From Saprospiraceae bacterium UBA6168 (GTDB taxonomy: Bacteria > Bacteroidota > Bacteroidia > Chitinophagales > Saprospiraceae): 39,242 bases of DNA. Shown piece after piece: positions 17,007 through 25,101 of this stretch. The position numbers and the translations under genes are program-made. Location: NCBI GenBank assembly GCA_002435785.1, contig DIUC01000016.1:1-39242 (forward strand), read 5' to 3'. The notes below the pieces were generated by a model. It did not search any database. It was not told the DNA's origin and worked only from the letters and a program-made list of their open reading frames with translations. The first letter of the stretch is position 1. The number at the start of each line of letters is the position of its first letter.

Positions 17007-17852
17007 TCAATTTTCCATTTTAGGAATTCCCTTTCCCATCTCCACCAACATCTCCTTCACCAACCGTGTCAATCGTTCCGATGCCTTGCCCACAGCTTCA
17101 AGTATTTCATCGTGCGAGGTAGCTTTTATGGTGAAAATCGGATAGCTTTTGTTGGATACCACCGACACCGCAAAGACCCGCATCCCTGCGTGCCTCGCTA
17201 CCAGCACTTCCGGCACGGTGCTCATTCCCACCACATCGGCCCCCATTCGATGCATGAACTCATACTCGGCGGGGGTTTCGAGGTTGGGGCCGGGCAGCGC
17301 CACATACACCCCTTGGTGCACACGTATTTTTTTCGCTTGCGCAATGCCCGAGGCCAGCGCCAACAGCTCAGGGTCGTAGGCATGGAGCAGGTCGGGAAAA
17401 CGGACGCCAAGGCGCTCGTCGTTGGCCCCACGCAGCGGGTTGTCGGGGTGCAGGTTGATGTGGTCCCGGATGAACACGAGGTCGCCCGCCTCCATGTCGA
17501 CATTCACGCTGCCCGCCGCATTGGACACCATCAAGGTGCCCACGCCCAGCGCCCGCATCACACGCACGGGGAAGGTCACCTGCTGCATCGAGTAACCCTC
17601 GTAATAGTGGAAGCGACCAGCCATCGCCACGATGTTTGCGCCAGCCAATTTGCCAAAAATCAGCTTGCCCGCATGTCCCTTGACGGTACTCACTGGAAAA
17701 TGCGGAATCGCTTGATAATCAATCGCTTCCACCGCTTCAATCTCATCCGCCAAGCCGCTCAGGCCCGTACCGAGGATGATGCCAAAGTGAGGCTCGAAGT
17801 TGGTTTTGCTCCGCAAATGGGCGGCGGCTTCTTGGATTTGGTCGTAATGCAT
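17007..17852 (-). CDS. punA: Purine nucleoside phosphorylase (trimeric class)
   Basis: A 281-aa cytoplasmic enzyme that splits inosine or guanosine with phosphate to the base and ribose-1-phosphate in purine salvage. Signatures of the trimeric family are GIILGTGLSGLA (phosphate-binding loop), HFPVSTVKGHAG, AGRFHYYEGYSMQQVTFPVR, VSNAAGSVN, GPNLETPAEY and the Met/Asp area GADVVGMSTVPEV. The length is normal. It lies between the SDR and lemA genes on the same strand but is flanked by word-repeat gaps (96 bases to the SDR stop, about 230 to lemA), so it is probably its own unit. Confidence 0.92.
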   Translation of the reverse strand: MHYDQIQEAAAHLRSKTNFEPHFGIILGTGLSGLADEIEAVEAIDYQAIPHFPVSTVKGHAGKLIFGKLAGANIVAMAGRFHYYEGYSMQQVTFPVRVMRALGVGTLMVSNAAGSVNVDMEAGDLVFIRDHINLHPDNPLRGANDERLGVRFPDLLHAYDPELLALASGIAQAKKIRVHQGVYVALPGPNLETPAEYEFMHRMGADVVGMSTVPEVLVARHAGMRVFAVSVVSNKSYPIFTIKATSHDEILEAVGKASERLTRLVKEMLVEMGKGIPKMEN

Positions 17853-17864
17853 TTTTTTAGAAAT

Positions 17865-17943
17865 GGGGGATGAGAATTGAGGGATGGGAGCCAGCCTATC
17901 GCATTGCCTCGGCCATCATCCCTAATCCCTGATTCCTCATCCC
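17865..17943. repeat. Short-word inverted repeat (GGGATGAG)
   Basis: The left arm GGGGGATGAGAATTGAGGGA (from 17865) faces the right arm CATCCCTAATCCCTGATTCC and CTCATCCC (17917-17943). It occupies the gap between the SDR stop and the start of the phosphorylase gene. Confidence 0.55.
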
Positions 17944-17948
17944 TATGA

Positions 17949-18788
17949 TTATGTTGGTTGCGGGCTTACCGCCGTCCAGCCGCCGTCCACCACCAGGGTT
18001 TGCCCGGTGATATGGCCCGCCATTGGCGACAGCAAAAACAGGGCAGCATGGGCGATGTCCTGCACGGTTGCTGCACGTCCCGTCGGAGTTATTTTTTGCC
18101 AAATTTCGGCGTAGCCGGGGTCGTTCATCGTGCGCTCGGTGAGCGTGGCGCCGGGGGCGATGGCATTGACGGTGATTTGATGCGGGGCAAGCTCCAGCAC
18201 GAGGCCACGGGCCAGCATTTCCAGGCCGGCCTTGGTCATGCCATAGGTGGCCAAGTGCCTGTGAGACTGGTGCCCCGTCACGCTGGACATGAAGAGGATG
18301 CGGCCTCCCGTGCCTTGTGCCCTCATTTGCCTTGCGGCAAATTGAGCAAGGAAAAAGCTGCCCTGCAAATTGACCGCCACGAGCTGCTGGAAGCGCTCCG
18401 GCGTGTACTCGAAGAAGTCGCCGTAGGTGGTGATGCCCGCATTAGCCACGGCGATGTCAACACTCCCAAAATTCGCAACCGCCTCGTTTACAAGGCTTTG
18501 CAAAACAGCGAGGTCGCTCACATCGCCCGGCACGGGCAGCACCTTGCCGCCTTCGGCGGAAATGCGGTCAGCGGCTTTGGCGGCAAGTACCGGGTCGAGG
18601 TCGTTCAGCACGACGGCAGCACCTTGGGCAGCCAGTTGCCGGGCAATCTCGAAGCCAATGCCCACGCCTGCTCCAGTGATGATGGCGGTCTTTTTGTGAA
18701 ATGGTTTGTCCAAAACAGAATGGTTGGTTGCGGGCAAAGCTAAAGTTTGGCGAGGGGATTTTGCGGGGTTTTCTACATTTGCTGGCAT
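17949..18788 (-). CDS. Short-chain dehydrogenase/reductase (FabG-like)
   Basis: A 279-aa NAD(P)-dependent oxidoreductase. Cofactor motif TGAGVGIG at 38-45, NAG at 116-118, catalytic Ser168/169, Tyr182 and Lys186 (YGMTK), and C-terminal GHITGQTLVVDGGW typical of 3-ketoacyl-ACP reductase or sugar/steroid SDRs. LNDLD after the second strand suggests NAD(H) preference. The start is the ATG at 18788; a TTG one codon earlier is also open. The first ~28 residues are an extra tail not needed for the fold. Only 33 bases separate this ATG from the divergent carboxypeptidase ATG. The substrate is unknown. Confidence 0.87.
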   Translation of the reverse strand: MPANVENPAKSPRQTLALPATNHSVLDKPFHKKTAIITGAGVGIGFEIARQLAAQGAAVVLNDLDPVLAAKAADRISAEGGKVLPVPGDVSDLAVLQSLVNEAVANFGSVDIAVANAGITTYGDFFEYTPERFQQLVAVNLQGSFFLAQFAARQMRAQGTGGRILFMSSVTGHQSHRHLATYGMTKAGLEMLARGLVLELAPHQITVNAIAPGATLTERTMNDPGYAEIWQKITPTGRAATVQDIAHAALFLLSPMAGHITGQTLVVDGGWTAVSPQPT

Positions 18789-18821
18789 CAATTACTGCTT
18801 TAGGAAGCACATTAATTATTT

Positions 18822-21362
18822 ATGGTAAACAAACTCCCGTTTCTCGCCCTGTTCACCCTGCTCACGGTGGCCGCCATCGCCCAGTCCCGCCTCCTTACCC
18901 CTGACGAGTTCTTGCCCCATAAAATCGGCAGCCAGTTCACCGAGCACAGCCAATTGGTGGCTTACTACCAGCACGTCGCCGCCAACAGCGACCGAATCAA
19001 GCTGGTGGAATTCGGCAGGACGAACGAACTGCGGCCACAAATCTTAGCCATCGTCAGCGCGCCGGAAAACCTGCGCCGCATCGAGGATATCCGGCTGAAC
19101 AACCTCCGCAATGCTGGTATAGAACCGGGCAATGCCGAAAACGGCAGCCCCATCGCCATCGTATGGCTCGGCTTCAGCGTACACGGCAACGAGGCGGCGG
19201 GCAGCGAGGCGGCCATGCCTGTGCTGCATGACCTCGTCAACCCCAACAACCGAGAAACCAGCGAGTGGCTCAAGAACACCATCGTGCTGATGGAACCGAG
19301 CGTGAACCCCGACGGGTACAGCCGCTATACCGCATGGTACCGGCAGGCCAGCCCCGCCCTCCCCAACCCCGACCCCAAGGCCAACGAGCACAACGAACCC
19401 TGGCCGGGCGGACGGGTGAACCATTACCTCTTCGACCTCAACCGGGACTGGGCTTGGAGTACACAAGTCGAGACGCAAAACCGCCTCGTGGTTTACAACA
19501 GTTGGCTCCCACAGGTCGTGGCCGACCTCCACGAGCAGTACTATGATGCACCCTACTATTTTGCGCCAGCAGCACAACCCTACCATCGCTACCTCACGCA
19601 GTGGCAAGCCGATTTTCAAGTGGAAATCGGGCGCAACCACGCCAAATACTTCGACCGGAACGGCTGGCTGTACTACACCAAGGAAATATTCGACCTGCTG
19701 TACCCCAGCTATGGCGACACCTACCCCTGCTTCAACGGCGCCATCGGCATGACCTACGAGCAGGGCGGCCACTCCCGTGCGGGCCGGGCCATCGAACTGC
19801 CGAACGGCGACACGCTGACCCTTGCCGACCGGGTGGCGCACCACCGGGCCACCGCACTTTCCACCGTCGAAATCTCCTCGAAGAATGCTGGGCGCATCGT
19901 GAAGAACTTCGTTGATTTTTACCAAAAATCAAAAAACAGCCCGCCGGGGGAGTACAAAGCGTATGTGGTAAAAAGCTCAAATCCAGCGCCTAAAATCAAG
20001 GCGTTTATGGCGCAGCTCGACCGCATCGGCATAAGCTATGGGAAGGCCGGGAAGGCCAGTGCTGGCCTCAGCGGCTACGACTATGCAACCGGGCTGGATA
20101 CCAGTTTTGCCGTAGGCGAAAACGACCTCGTAGTGAGCGCCTACCAGCCCAAGGGCCTACTTGCACAGGTGCTGCTCGACCCCGAGGCCGAGGTCGTGGA
20201 CTCCAACACCTACGACATCACCGCTTGGTCGCTGCTTCATGCGCACGGACTGGAAGCGTTTGCCACCAGCCAGCGCATAAACCCCGCACGGCTTGGGTAT
20301 GATTTGGGGAAAACGACCACGAACTACCCTACCGCTACCCCCTACGCCTATCTCGCTTCCTGGAACTCGATGCAGAGCATCCGGCTGCTGGCGGCGCTGC
20401 TGAAACAGGGCATCGTGTGCCGCTATGCCGAGTCGGCATTCGTGGTGGAGGGCAATTCGTGGCCAGCGGGGACCTTGGTGGCCACCCGGGCCGACAACCG
20501 CAAGCACCCCAATTTTGACGCAACCATGAAAGCTGTCGCCACCGAATTGGCATATCCGCTCACCACTGTCCAAACAGGCTTCGTGGACGCTGGCCGTGAT
20601 TTTGGCTCAGAGGCCATGCGCCTCATCAGCGCTCCAAAAGTGCTGGTGCTTTCTGGCGAAAAAACGCAGGACAACGAATTTGGGCAGGTGTGGTTCTATT
20701 TTGACAAAGAAACGGGCTACCCCGCCACTGTCGTGAATGCCGGGGATTTGGGAGGCCTCGACCTCTCCAACTTCAACACGTTGGTGCTGCCCGAAGGCAA
20801 TTACGGCTTCGACGACCCCATGCTCGAAAAGCTCGGCGAGTGGGTAGGCAAGGGCGGCAAGCTCATCGTCATTGGAAATGCAAATACCTCCTTTGCCGAA
20901 AAAAAGGGGTTCAGCCTTGCCAAGTTCGCCAATTCGGCGGATGCAGAATCCGCCAAGACCGAGGCCGAGCGAATCGCCCTTGACCATCGCACGATGCCCT
21001 ACAAGGACAGGAACCGGAGCAGCATTTCCGACTTCAATCCCGGTGCCGTGGTGCGGGTGAAGATGGACAAATCGCACCCGTTGGCCTTTGGATTGAAGGA
21101 CTATTATTTCTCTTTGAAAACCAGCAGTCTGCGCTTCGACCTCTTGAAGGACGCATGGAACGTGGGGTATTTGGAGGGGGATTATGTGTCGCACGGCTTC
21201 ATCGGTGCAAACGTGAAGCGGGCCTTGAAGAACTCTGCCGTGTTCGCTGTACAGCGCAAGGGGGCCGGGCAAGTGGTTTATTTGGTGGACAACCCGCTGT
21301 TCCGCTCCTTTTGGGAGGAGGGGAAGTTGCTGTTCAGCAATGCGGTGTTTTTGGTGAATTGA
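18822..21362 (+). CDS. Secreted M14 zinc carboxypeptidase, two-domain
   Basis: An 846-aa protein with a signal peptide (MVNKLPFLALFTLLTVAAIA). The M14 active site is clear: HGNE at 121-124 (zinc ligands His121, Glu124), the third ligand His237 in ADLHEQY and catalytic Glu313 in MTYEQGG; DLNRDW at 205-210 is also typical. The catalytic domain covers about 35-360. The rest, to 846, includes a glutamine-amidotransferase/DJ-1-like segment (VLVLSGEKTQDNEF, LVLPEGNYGF, WVGKGGKLIVIG) of structural role. It likely removes C-terminal residues from peptides outside the cytoplasm. It is divergent from the SDR gene. Confidence 0.9.
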   Translation: MVNKLPFLALFTLLTVAAIAQSRLLTPDEFLPHKIGSQFTEHSQLVAYYQHVAANSDRIKLVEFGRTNELRPQILAIVSAPENLRRIEDIRLNNLRNAGIEPGNAENGSPIAIVWLGFSVHGNEAAGSEAAMPVLHDLVNPNNRETSEWLKNTIVLMEPSVNPDGYSRYTAWYRQASPALPNPDPKANEHNEPWPGGRVNHYLFDLNRDWAWSTQVETQNRLVVYNSWLPQVVADLHEQYYDAPYYFAPAAQPYHRYLTQWQADFQVEIGRNHAKYFDRNGWLYYTKEIFDLLYPSYGDTYPCFNGAIGMTYEQGGHSRAGRAIELPNGDTLTLADRVAHHRATALSTVEISSKNAGRIVKNFVDFYQKSKNSPPGEYKAYVVKSSNPAPKIKAFMAQLDRIGISYGKAGKASAGLSGYDYATGLDTSFAVGENDLVVSAYQPKGLLAQVLLDPEAEVVDSNTYDITAWSLLHAHGLEAFATSQRINPARLGYDLGKTTTNYPTATPYAYLASWNSMQSIRLLAALLKQGIVCRYAESAFVVEGNSWPAGTLVATRADNRKHPNFDATMKAVATELAYPLTTVQTGFVDAGRDFGSEAMRLISAPKVLVLSGEKTQDNEFGQVWFYFDKETGYPATVVNAGDLGGLDLSNFNTLVLPEGNYGFDDPMLEKLGEWVGKGGKLIVIGNANTSFAEKKGFSLAKFANSADAESAKTEAERIALDHRTMPYKDRNRSSISDFNPGAVVRVKMDKSHPLAFGLKDYYFSLKTSSLRFDLLKDAWNVGYLEGDYVSHGFIGANVKRALKNSAVFAVQRKGAGQVVYLVDNPLFRSFWEEGKLLFSNAVFLVN

Positions 21363-21369
21363 CGGCGTA

Positions 21370-21411
21370 TTGGCGAGTTGGCAAGTTGGCATTGGCGGGT
21401 TGGTGTATTGG
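21370..21411. repeat. Degenerate TTGGCNAG words
   Basis: Copies of TTGGCGAG, TTGGCAAG, TTGGCATTGGCGGG and TTGGTG lie between the carboxypeptidase stop and the DinB gene. There is no opposing arm and no T run. Confidence 0.5.
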
Positions 21412-21438
21412 TAGGTGTAGCAAAATTCCATTTTCAGC

Positions 21439-22005
21439 ATGAAAACAAATAATGTAAACGGATGGATTTCGGCACTCGAAAGGCTGACGAAGGCCTTCAC
21501 GGACGAATTCGGTAGCCTTACTGCCGAAGAACTGAACCGAAAGCCCAACGCCACGACCTGGAGCATCGGGCAGGTGATAGAACATATTATATTGGTAAAC
21601 GAAAGCTACTATCCGATAGTGGAGCAGCTTCGGGCAGGCACATACCGGACGCCGTGGACGGGGCGGGTGCCGTTTCTTGTAAACTGGTTTGGCGACTTTA
21701 TACTAAAAGGCGTGGAGCCGGAGCGCAAAAAGAAAATCAAGACCTTCCCTGTATGGGAGCCGGAGGATAGCGACGTTTGGGGAGACATCGTGGAAATATA
21801 TGCGGACCACCACCGGGAACTTGCAGCATTTATAGCCAATAGCAGTGATTTGGTGGAAGCAGGAGCGGTGATTTCATCGCCCGCCAACCGCTTTATTGTC
21901 TATAAAATCGGGCGGGCATTCGACATCATCGTGGCGCACGAGGAGCGGCACCTGAACCAGGCAAAAGAAATTTCAAGTTTTTTGAAAAAAGCAGGGCAGG
22001 CTTAA
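21439..22005 (+). CDS. DinB family protein
   Basis: A 188-aa four-helix-bundle protein of the DinB_2 type. The three metal-binding histidines of the fold are visible: IEHIILVNESYY near residue 50, YADHHREL near 118, and HEERHLNQ near 172. Members are metal-dependent thiol transferases or proteins of unknown role; the bacillithiol/mycothiol link cannot be shown here. The start ATG 21439 begins right at the first helix. It follows the carboxypeptidase by 76 bases on the same strand. Confidence 0.82.
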   Translation: MKTNNVNGWISALERLTKAFTDEFGSLTAEELNRKPNATTWSIGQVIEHIILVNESYYPIVEQLRAGTYRTPWTGRVPFLVNWFGDFILKGVEPERKKKIKTFPVWEPEDSDVWGDIVEIYADHHRELAAFIANSSDLVEAGAVISSPANRFIVYKIGRAFDIIVAHEERHLNQAKEISSFLKKAGQA

Positions 22006-22174
22006 TTCACAGATTTTCAGCAAAAAACCTTTATTTACAATGTTTTATAACAATTAAACACGGGTTTGGCTTGTCACATTTTCCCAAAAACAGGCAAAAA
22101 ATGGGCTATTGCGGAGCGCATATTTGTACCATCAAACGCAATTAAGCAAGTCAATCAAACAAAAACTTAGAACA

Positions 22175-22771
22175 ATGAATACTTTCCGCACACTTAGCAT
22201 CTGCATCCTGGCCTTCTTCACTACGAGCATCGTTTCCGCTCAGTACGCTGAATTTCAAAACAACCTCGAATTCAAAATCCAATTGCTGGCTGATGGCAAC
22301 TACGGCGTGTTCGTAAAACCTGACCACACTGTTTCGCCAAGCGGTAAAACGCAAACTGGCTCCGGTCAAGTAACCTTGGTCGTGCCGTCAAACTTCACGT
22401 ACACCAATTTCACAAATGTTTCCGGCACTTGGATTGAAAACGCTCGGGTGGACAGCCCAGTAGAAGCTACCGACAAGGCTTATGTTTCTTTTGGCTTTGT
22501 GGTGGATAACCCACGCATCAAGTTGTACGCAAATGAGGAGACGCTGCTTTTCACCTTTGCGACAGAAGGAGCTTTCAATGGCCAAATCGCATTGTTCGAC
22601 AACGAGAACGACCCGTTCATGACGCCGAACTCTTACGGGAGCAACCCGGGCAACGACCTCGGCGTGATTGACCTTGGTGCAAAGGGTGGCATGGTTTACT
22701 ACAATTATGCCCGCAACTACAGCACGGAAGCAGCCGAACTGCGTGAAAGCCTAACGATGGCTTCAAAGTAA
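22175..22771 (+). CDS. Small secreted beta-rich protein, cohesin-like module
   Basis: A 198-aa protein with signal peptide (MNTFRTLSICILAFFTTSIV, cut near SAQ). The start is ATG 22175 for this reason; the frame is open 22 codons further upstream. The mature part is one all-beta domain: FKIQLLADGNYGVFVKP, GSGQVTLVVPSNF, YVSFGFVVDNPRIKLYANEE, then PNSYGSNPGNDLGVIDLG. This resembles the cohesin/CBM-like single domains that occur inside large Saprospiraceae surface proteins, but here it stands alone with no T9SS sorting domain. That similarity is from memory and is moderate. The 169-base upstream gap and the terminator at 22940 suggest a monocistronic unit. Confidence 0.65.
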   Translation: MNTFRTLSICILAFFTTSIVSAQYAEFQNNLEFKIQLLADGNYGVFVKPDHTVSPSGKTQTGSGQVTLVVPSNFTYTNFTNVSGTWIENARVDSPVEATDKAYVSFGFVVDNPRIKLYANEETLLFTFATEGAFNGQIALFDNENDPFMTPNSYGSNPGNDLGVIDLGAKGGMVYYNYARNYSTEAAELRESLTMASK

Positions 22772-22841
22772 TTGATTGAAAAACGGAAAGTATTCAAGTT
22801 TCAGCATCACATAAAGTCTCATTCACACATAGAATTAAGCG

Positions 22842-22930
22842 GTTTCAAACTCACGTAAATTAGTCTCACAAAAAGGTCTCACGTAAAAAACAGTTTCGAA
22901 CTCACTCACAAAAAAAGGTTTCACTCACAA
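22842..22930. repeat. Degenerate GTTTC(A/G)AACTCAC repeats
   Basis: GTTTCAAACTCACGTAAA (22842-22859) and GTTTCGAACTCACTCAC (22893-22909) are imperfect direct copies, with GTCTCACAAAAAG, GTCTCACGTAAAA and GTTTCACTCACAAAA between and after them. The spacing is irregular and there are no unique spacers of constant length. Confidence 0.5.
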
Positions 22931-22939
22931 AATCGAAGA

Positions 22940-22976
22940 GGCTAAAATGTTGGAAATCAACATCTTAGCCTTTTTT
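22940..22976 (+). terminator. Rho-independent terminator after the small secreted protein gene
   Basis: GGCTAAAATGTTG (22940-22952) pairs with CAACATCTTAGCC (22958-22970), one mismatch, five-base loop, followed by six T. It lies 170 bases beyond the stop at 22771. Confidence 0.8.
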
Positions 22977-23100
22977 CTTTTGCCCCATTTCCATACCATT
23001 CGGTAGCTGGAAAAATCCCTTTCCGCTTTGCCCAACGCTGGCTTCGCAAAAAATTAACATTGCATAAATGACCCCGCCCGTCCTTTTCTATCTAAATGGA

Positions 23101-23108
23101 TACTTTTG
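23101..23108 (+). promoter_or_regulatory. Candidate -7 box (TACTTTTG)
   Basis: TACTTTTG fits TAnnTTTG and lies 89 bases before the dehydrogenase ATG. A start near 23114-23116 would make the transcript begin almost at the base of the following hairpin. No good TTG element is seen 19-21 bases upstream. Confidence 0.4.
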
Positions 23109-23119
23109 CCGGGCTTAGA

Positions 23120-23196
23120 AGTTTTGAGTTTTGAGTTGCGGGTTTTGAGTTAACCGCAGTTCCCAACTCAAAACTCGAAACTCAAAACTCAAAACT
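23120..23196 (+). repeat. 32-bp-arm inverted repeat abutting the start codon
   Basis: The left arm (23120-23151) consists of TTTTGAGTT words; the right arm (23165-23196) is its complement with 30 of 32 bases matching; the loop is 13 bases. The right arm ends at the base just before the ATG at 23197, so in RNA the ribosome-binding region would be inside a long stem. Confidence 0.85.
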
Positions 23197-24408
23197 ATGT
23201 CTAAAAGAGTCCTAATCATCGGTGCGGGCGGCGTAGGCCGGGTCGTCGTTTACAAATGTGCACAGCACCCCGAAGTTTTCGGTGAAATACTGCTGGCCAG
23301 CCGCACCAAATCCAAGTGCGACGTGATAGCCGAGGCCGCCAAAGCCGCCACCGGCCACCAGCACATCACTACCGCCGCCATTGACGCAGAGGACGTGCCA
23401 GCATTGGCCGACCTTATCCGCCAGTTCCAGCCAGCGATGGTCATCAACGTGGCGCTGCCCTACCAAGACCTCACCATCATGGAAGCCTGCCTGCAAACGG
23501 GCGTCCATTACCTCGACACCGCCAATTACGAACCAAAGGAGGAGGCCAAGTTTGAATATTCTTGGCAATGGAAGCTGCACGACCGCTTCAAGGAGGCTGG
23601 CCTACTGGCCGTGCTCGGCTGCGGCTTTGACCCCGGCGTGACGAACATTTTCACTGCCCGTGCGGCCAAGCACCATTTCGATGAGATGCACACGCTCGAC
23701 ATCGTGGACGCCAACGCTGGTTCGCACGGCAAGGCGTTTGCCACCAATTTCAACCCGGAAATCAACATCCGGGAAATCACGCAGCGGGGCAAATACTGGC
23801 AGGACGGACAATGGGTGGAAACCGAGCCGTTCGAAATCGGCAAGGCCATCAACTACCCGAACATCGGGCCACGCCAATCGTACCTGCTCTTCCACGAGGA
23901 GCTTGAATCGCTCGTGAAGCACTTCCCCACCCTGCGCCGTGCCCGCTTCTGGATGACCTTTGGCGAGGAGTACCTGACGCACCTTCGGGTGATTCAGAAC
24001 ATCGGCATGGCGGGCATAGAGCCTATCAAGTTCAACGGCATGGACATCGTGCCGCTGGAGTTCCTCAAGGCCGTGTTGCCCAATCCCGGCGACCTCGGCA
24101 CCAACTACACGGGCTGGACGAGCATCGGTTGCCGCATCAGCGGCATCAAGGACGGCCAACCAAAGACCTACTACATTTGGAACAACTGCAGCCACAAGGC
24201 CGCCTACGAGGAGACCGGCACACAGGGCGTGAGCTACACCACGGGCGTGCCCGCCATGCTCGGTGCCATGATGATGCTCACTGGCGAGTGGACGGGCCAA
24301 GGCGTGTTCAACGTGGAGCAGTTCAACCCCGACCCATTCCTGGCAAAGCTCGGCGAGTACGGGCTGCCTTGGGAGGAGGAGATTAATGGGGATTTGGAGA
24401 TGGGGTAG
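23197..24408 (+). CDS. Carboxyspermidine/carboxynorspermidine dehydrogenase
   Basis: A 403-aa cytoplasmic enzyme of the saccharopine dehydrogenase family. The Rossmann motif GAGGVGR is at 9-15. The family-specific stretches GCGFDPGVTNIF, LDIVDANAGSHGKAFATNF, NPEINIREITQRGKYW and GVPAMLGAMMM match the polyamine-forming branch, which reductively joins aspartate semialdehyde to putrescine or diaminopropane using NADPH to give carboxyspermidine or carboxynorspermidine. The partner decarboxylase is not in this window. Saccharopine dehydrogenase proper is less likely given the NPEINIRE region. The gene is preceded by a very long hairpin ending at the ATG and followed by a strong terminator, so it is a single-gene unit. 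Confidence 0.85.
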   Translation: MSKRVLIIGAGGVGRVVVYKCAQHPEVFGEILLASRTKSKCDVIAEAAKAATGHQHITTAAIDAEDVPALADLIRQFQPAMVINVALPYQDLTIMEACLQTGVHYLDTANYEPKEEAKFEYSWQWKLHDRFKEAGLLAVLGCGFDPGVTNIFTARAAKHHFDEMHTLDIVDANAGSHGKAFATNFNPEINIREITQRGKYWQDGQWVETEPFEIGKAINYPNIGPRQSYLLFHEELESLVKHFPTLRRARFWMTFGEEYLTHLRVIQNIGMAGIEPIKFNGMDIVPLEFLKAVLPNPGDLGTNYTGWTSIGCRISGIKDGQPKTYYIWNNCSHKAAYEETGTQGVSYTTGVPAMLGAMMMLTGEWTGQGVFNVEQFNPDPFLAKLGEYGLPWEEEINGDLEMG

Positions 24409-24415
24409 GTGTAAG

Positions 24416-24469
24416 AAATAAGGCTTTCAGGTCGTTTTCTTGGGGAGATGACTTGAAAGCCTTATTTTT
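24416..24469 (+). terminator. Rho-independent terminator
   Basis: AAATAAGGCTTTCAGGTC (24416-24433) pairs with GACTTGAAAGCCTTATTT (24450-24467), a single G-U type change, and is followed by a T run. It begins eight bases after the dehydrogenase stop codon. Confidence 0.85.
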
Positions 24470-24486
24470 GGATAAAATTTGATAAA

Positions 24487-25101
24487 ATGAGGCAAGCAGA
24501 TTACTTCTATAAAAACTTAACTTCTATACTTGGTGGCAAAGAAGTTATAGGCCATGTTCCACGAAATGAAGCAGAGTTACATGGGATTGCGGAGAAAGGA
24601 GTTGGGCTTGAGGCGCTTACCAATATCGCTAATTTTTTCAATTTCTCTTTTGGACGGATGGAAGAAGTATTGGAAAGCCCTTCCCTAAAGAATCCTTTCG
24701 AGAAAATAGTAAAGAAAGACAAGGGTTTCGCTTGGGTCAATTTGGATGTTAGTGGCAATGTGCTTGAGCAAAAAGGGATTTATACTTTCAAAACTGATTT
24801 AAAGATATTGAGCGGAAAGCCAGAAAGTAGGGTCATAGGCAAAGCACTTTCGACCAAGGATAAGCCTATTAAAGCCAAGCCTATTTTCAATAAAAGAACT
24901 TCTGAACATTTAATTAAGCTTGCTGAACTCATCAGTAGAGGTAAAGAAGTCTTCGAAAACGAAGAAAAATTCAAACGCTGGCTTAACACACCCATAGGTG
25001 CCTTCCAAGGCAAAAAGCCCATCGAATATATAGACACCATTACAGGCATTGAAATGATTCTTGACGAACTCGGTCGAATCGAACACGGCATATTCTACTG
25101 A
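24487..25101 (+). CDS. Xre/MbcA/ParS-type antitoxin (DUF2384), long form
   Basis: A 204-aa protein. Its C-terminal part (about 137-201: RTSEHLIKLAELISRGKEVF, KFKRWLNTPIGAFQGKKPIE, ILDELGRIEHGIFY) is the DUF2384 toxin-binding domain of RES-Xre systems. The N-terminal part (35-66: EKGVGLEALTNIANFFNFSF) looks like the start of the Xre helix-turn-helix. Between them, about 67-133, lies an additional segment (KGFAWVNLDVSGNVLEQKGI and onward) not expected in a ~150-residue antitoxin. The stop overlaps the toxin ATG (TGATG), implying translational coupling. It would normally neutralise the RES toxin and repress the operon; the direct repeat GATAAAAT just before the ATG (24472-24486) could be an operator. 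Confidence 0.8.
   Translation: MRQADYFYKNLTSILGGKEVIGHVPRNEAELHGIAEKGVGLEALTNIANFFNFSFGRMEEVLESPSLKNPFEKIVKKDKGFAWVNLDVSGNVLEQKGIYTFKTDLKILSGKPESRVIGKALSTKDKPIKAKPIFNKRTSEHLIKLAELISRGKEVFENEEKFKRWLNTPIGAFQGKKPIEYIDTITGIEMILDELGRIEHGIFY

Larger units (their letters stand above)
22772..23196. other. 425-base gap with repeats, terminator and hairpin leader
   Basis: No coding sequence is seen. The gap holds a patch of degenerate GTCTCAC/GTTTCACTCACAAA words (about 22815-22930), the terminator at 22940-22976, a promoter-like box at 23101, and the large inverted repeat ending at the next ATG. Confidence 0.6.

Noticed and set aside
22842..22930. Possible CRISPR array
   Set aside because: The repeats are degenerate, of uneven spacing and without constant-length unique spacers, and no cas gene is present.
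23197..24408. Lysine-pathway saccharopine dehydrogenase
   Set aside because: The NPEINIREIT and DANAGSHG stretches are those of the carboxy(nor)spermidine branch.
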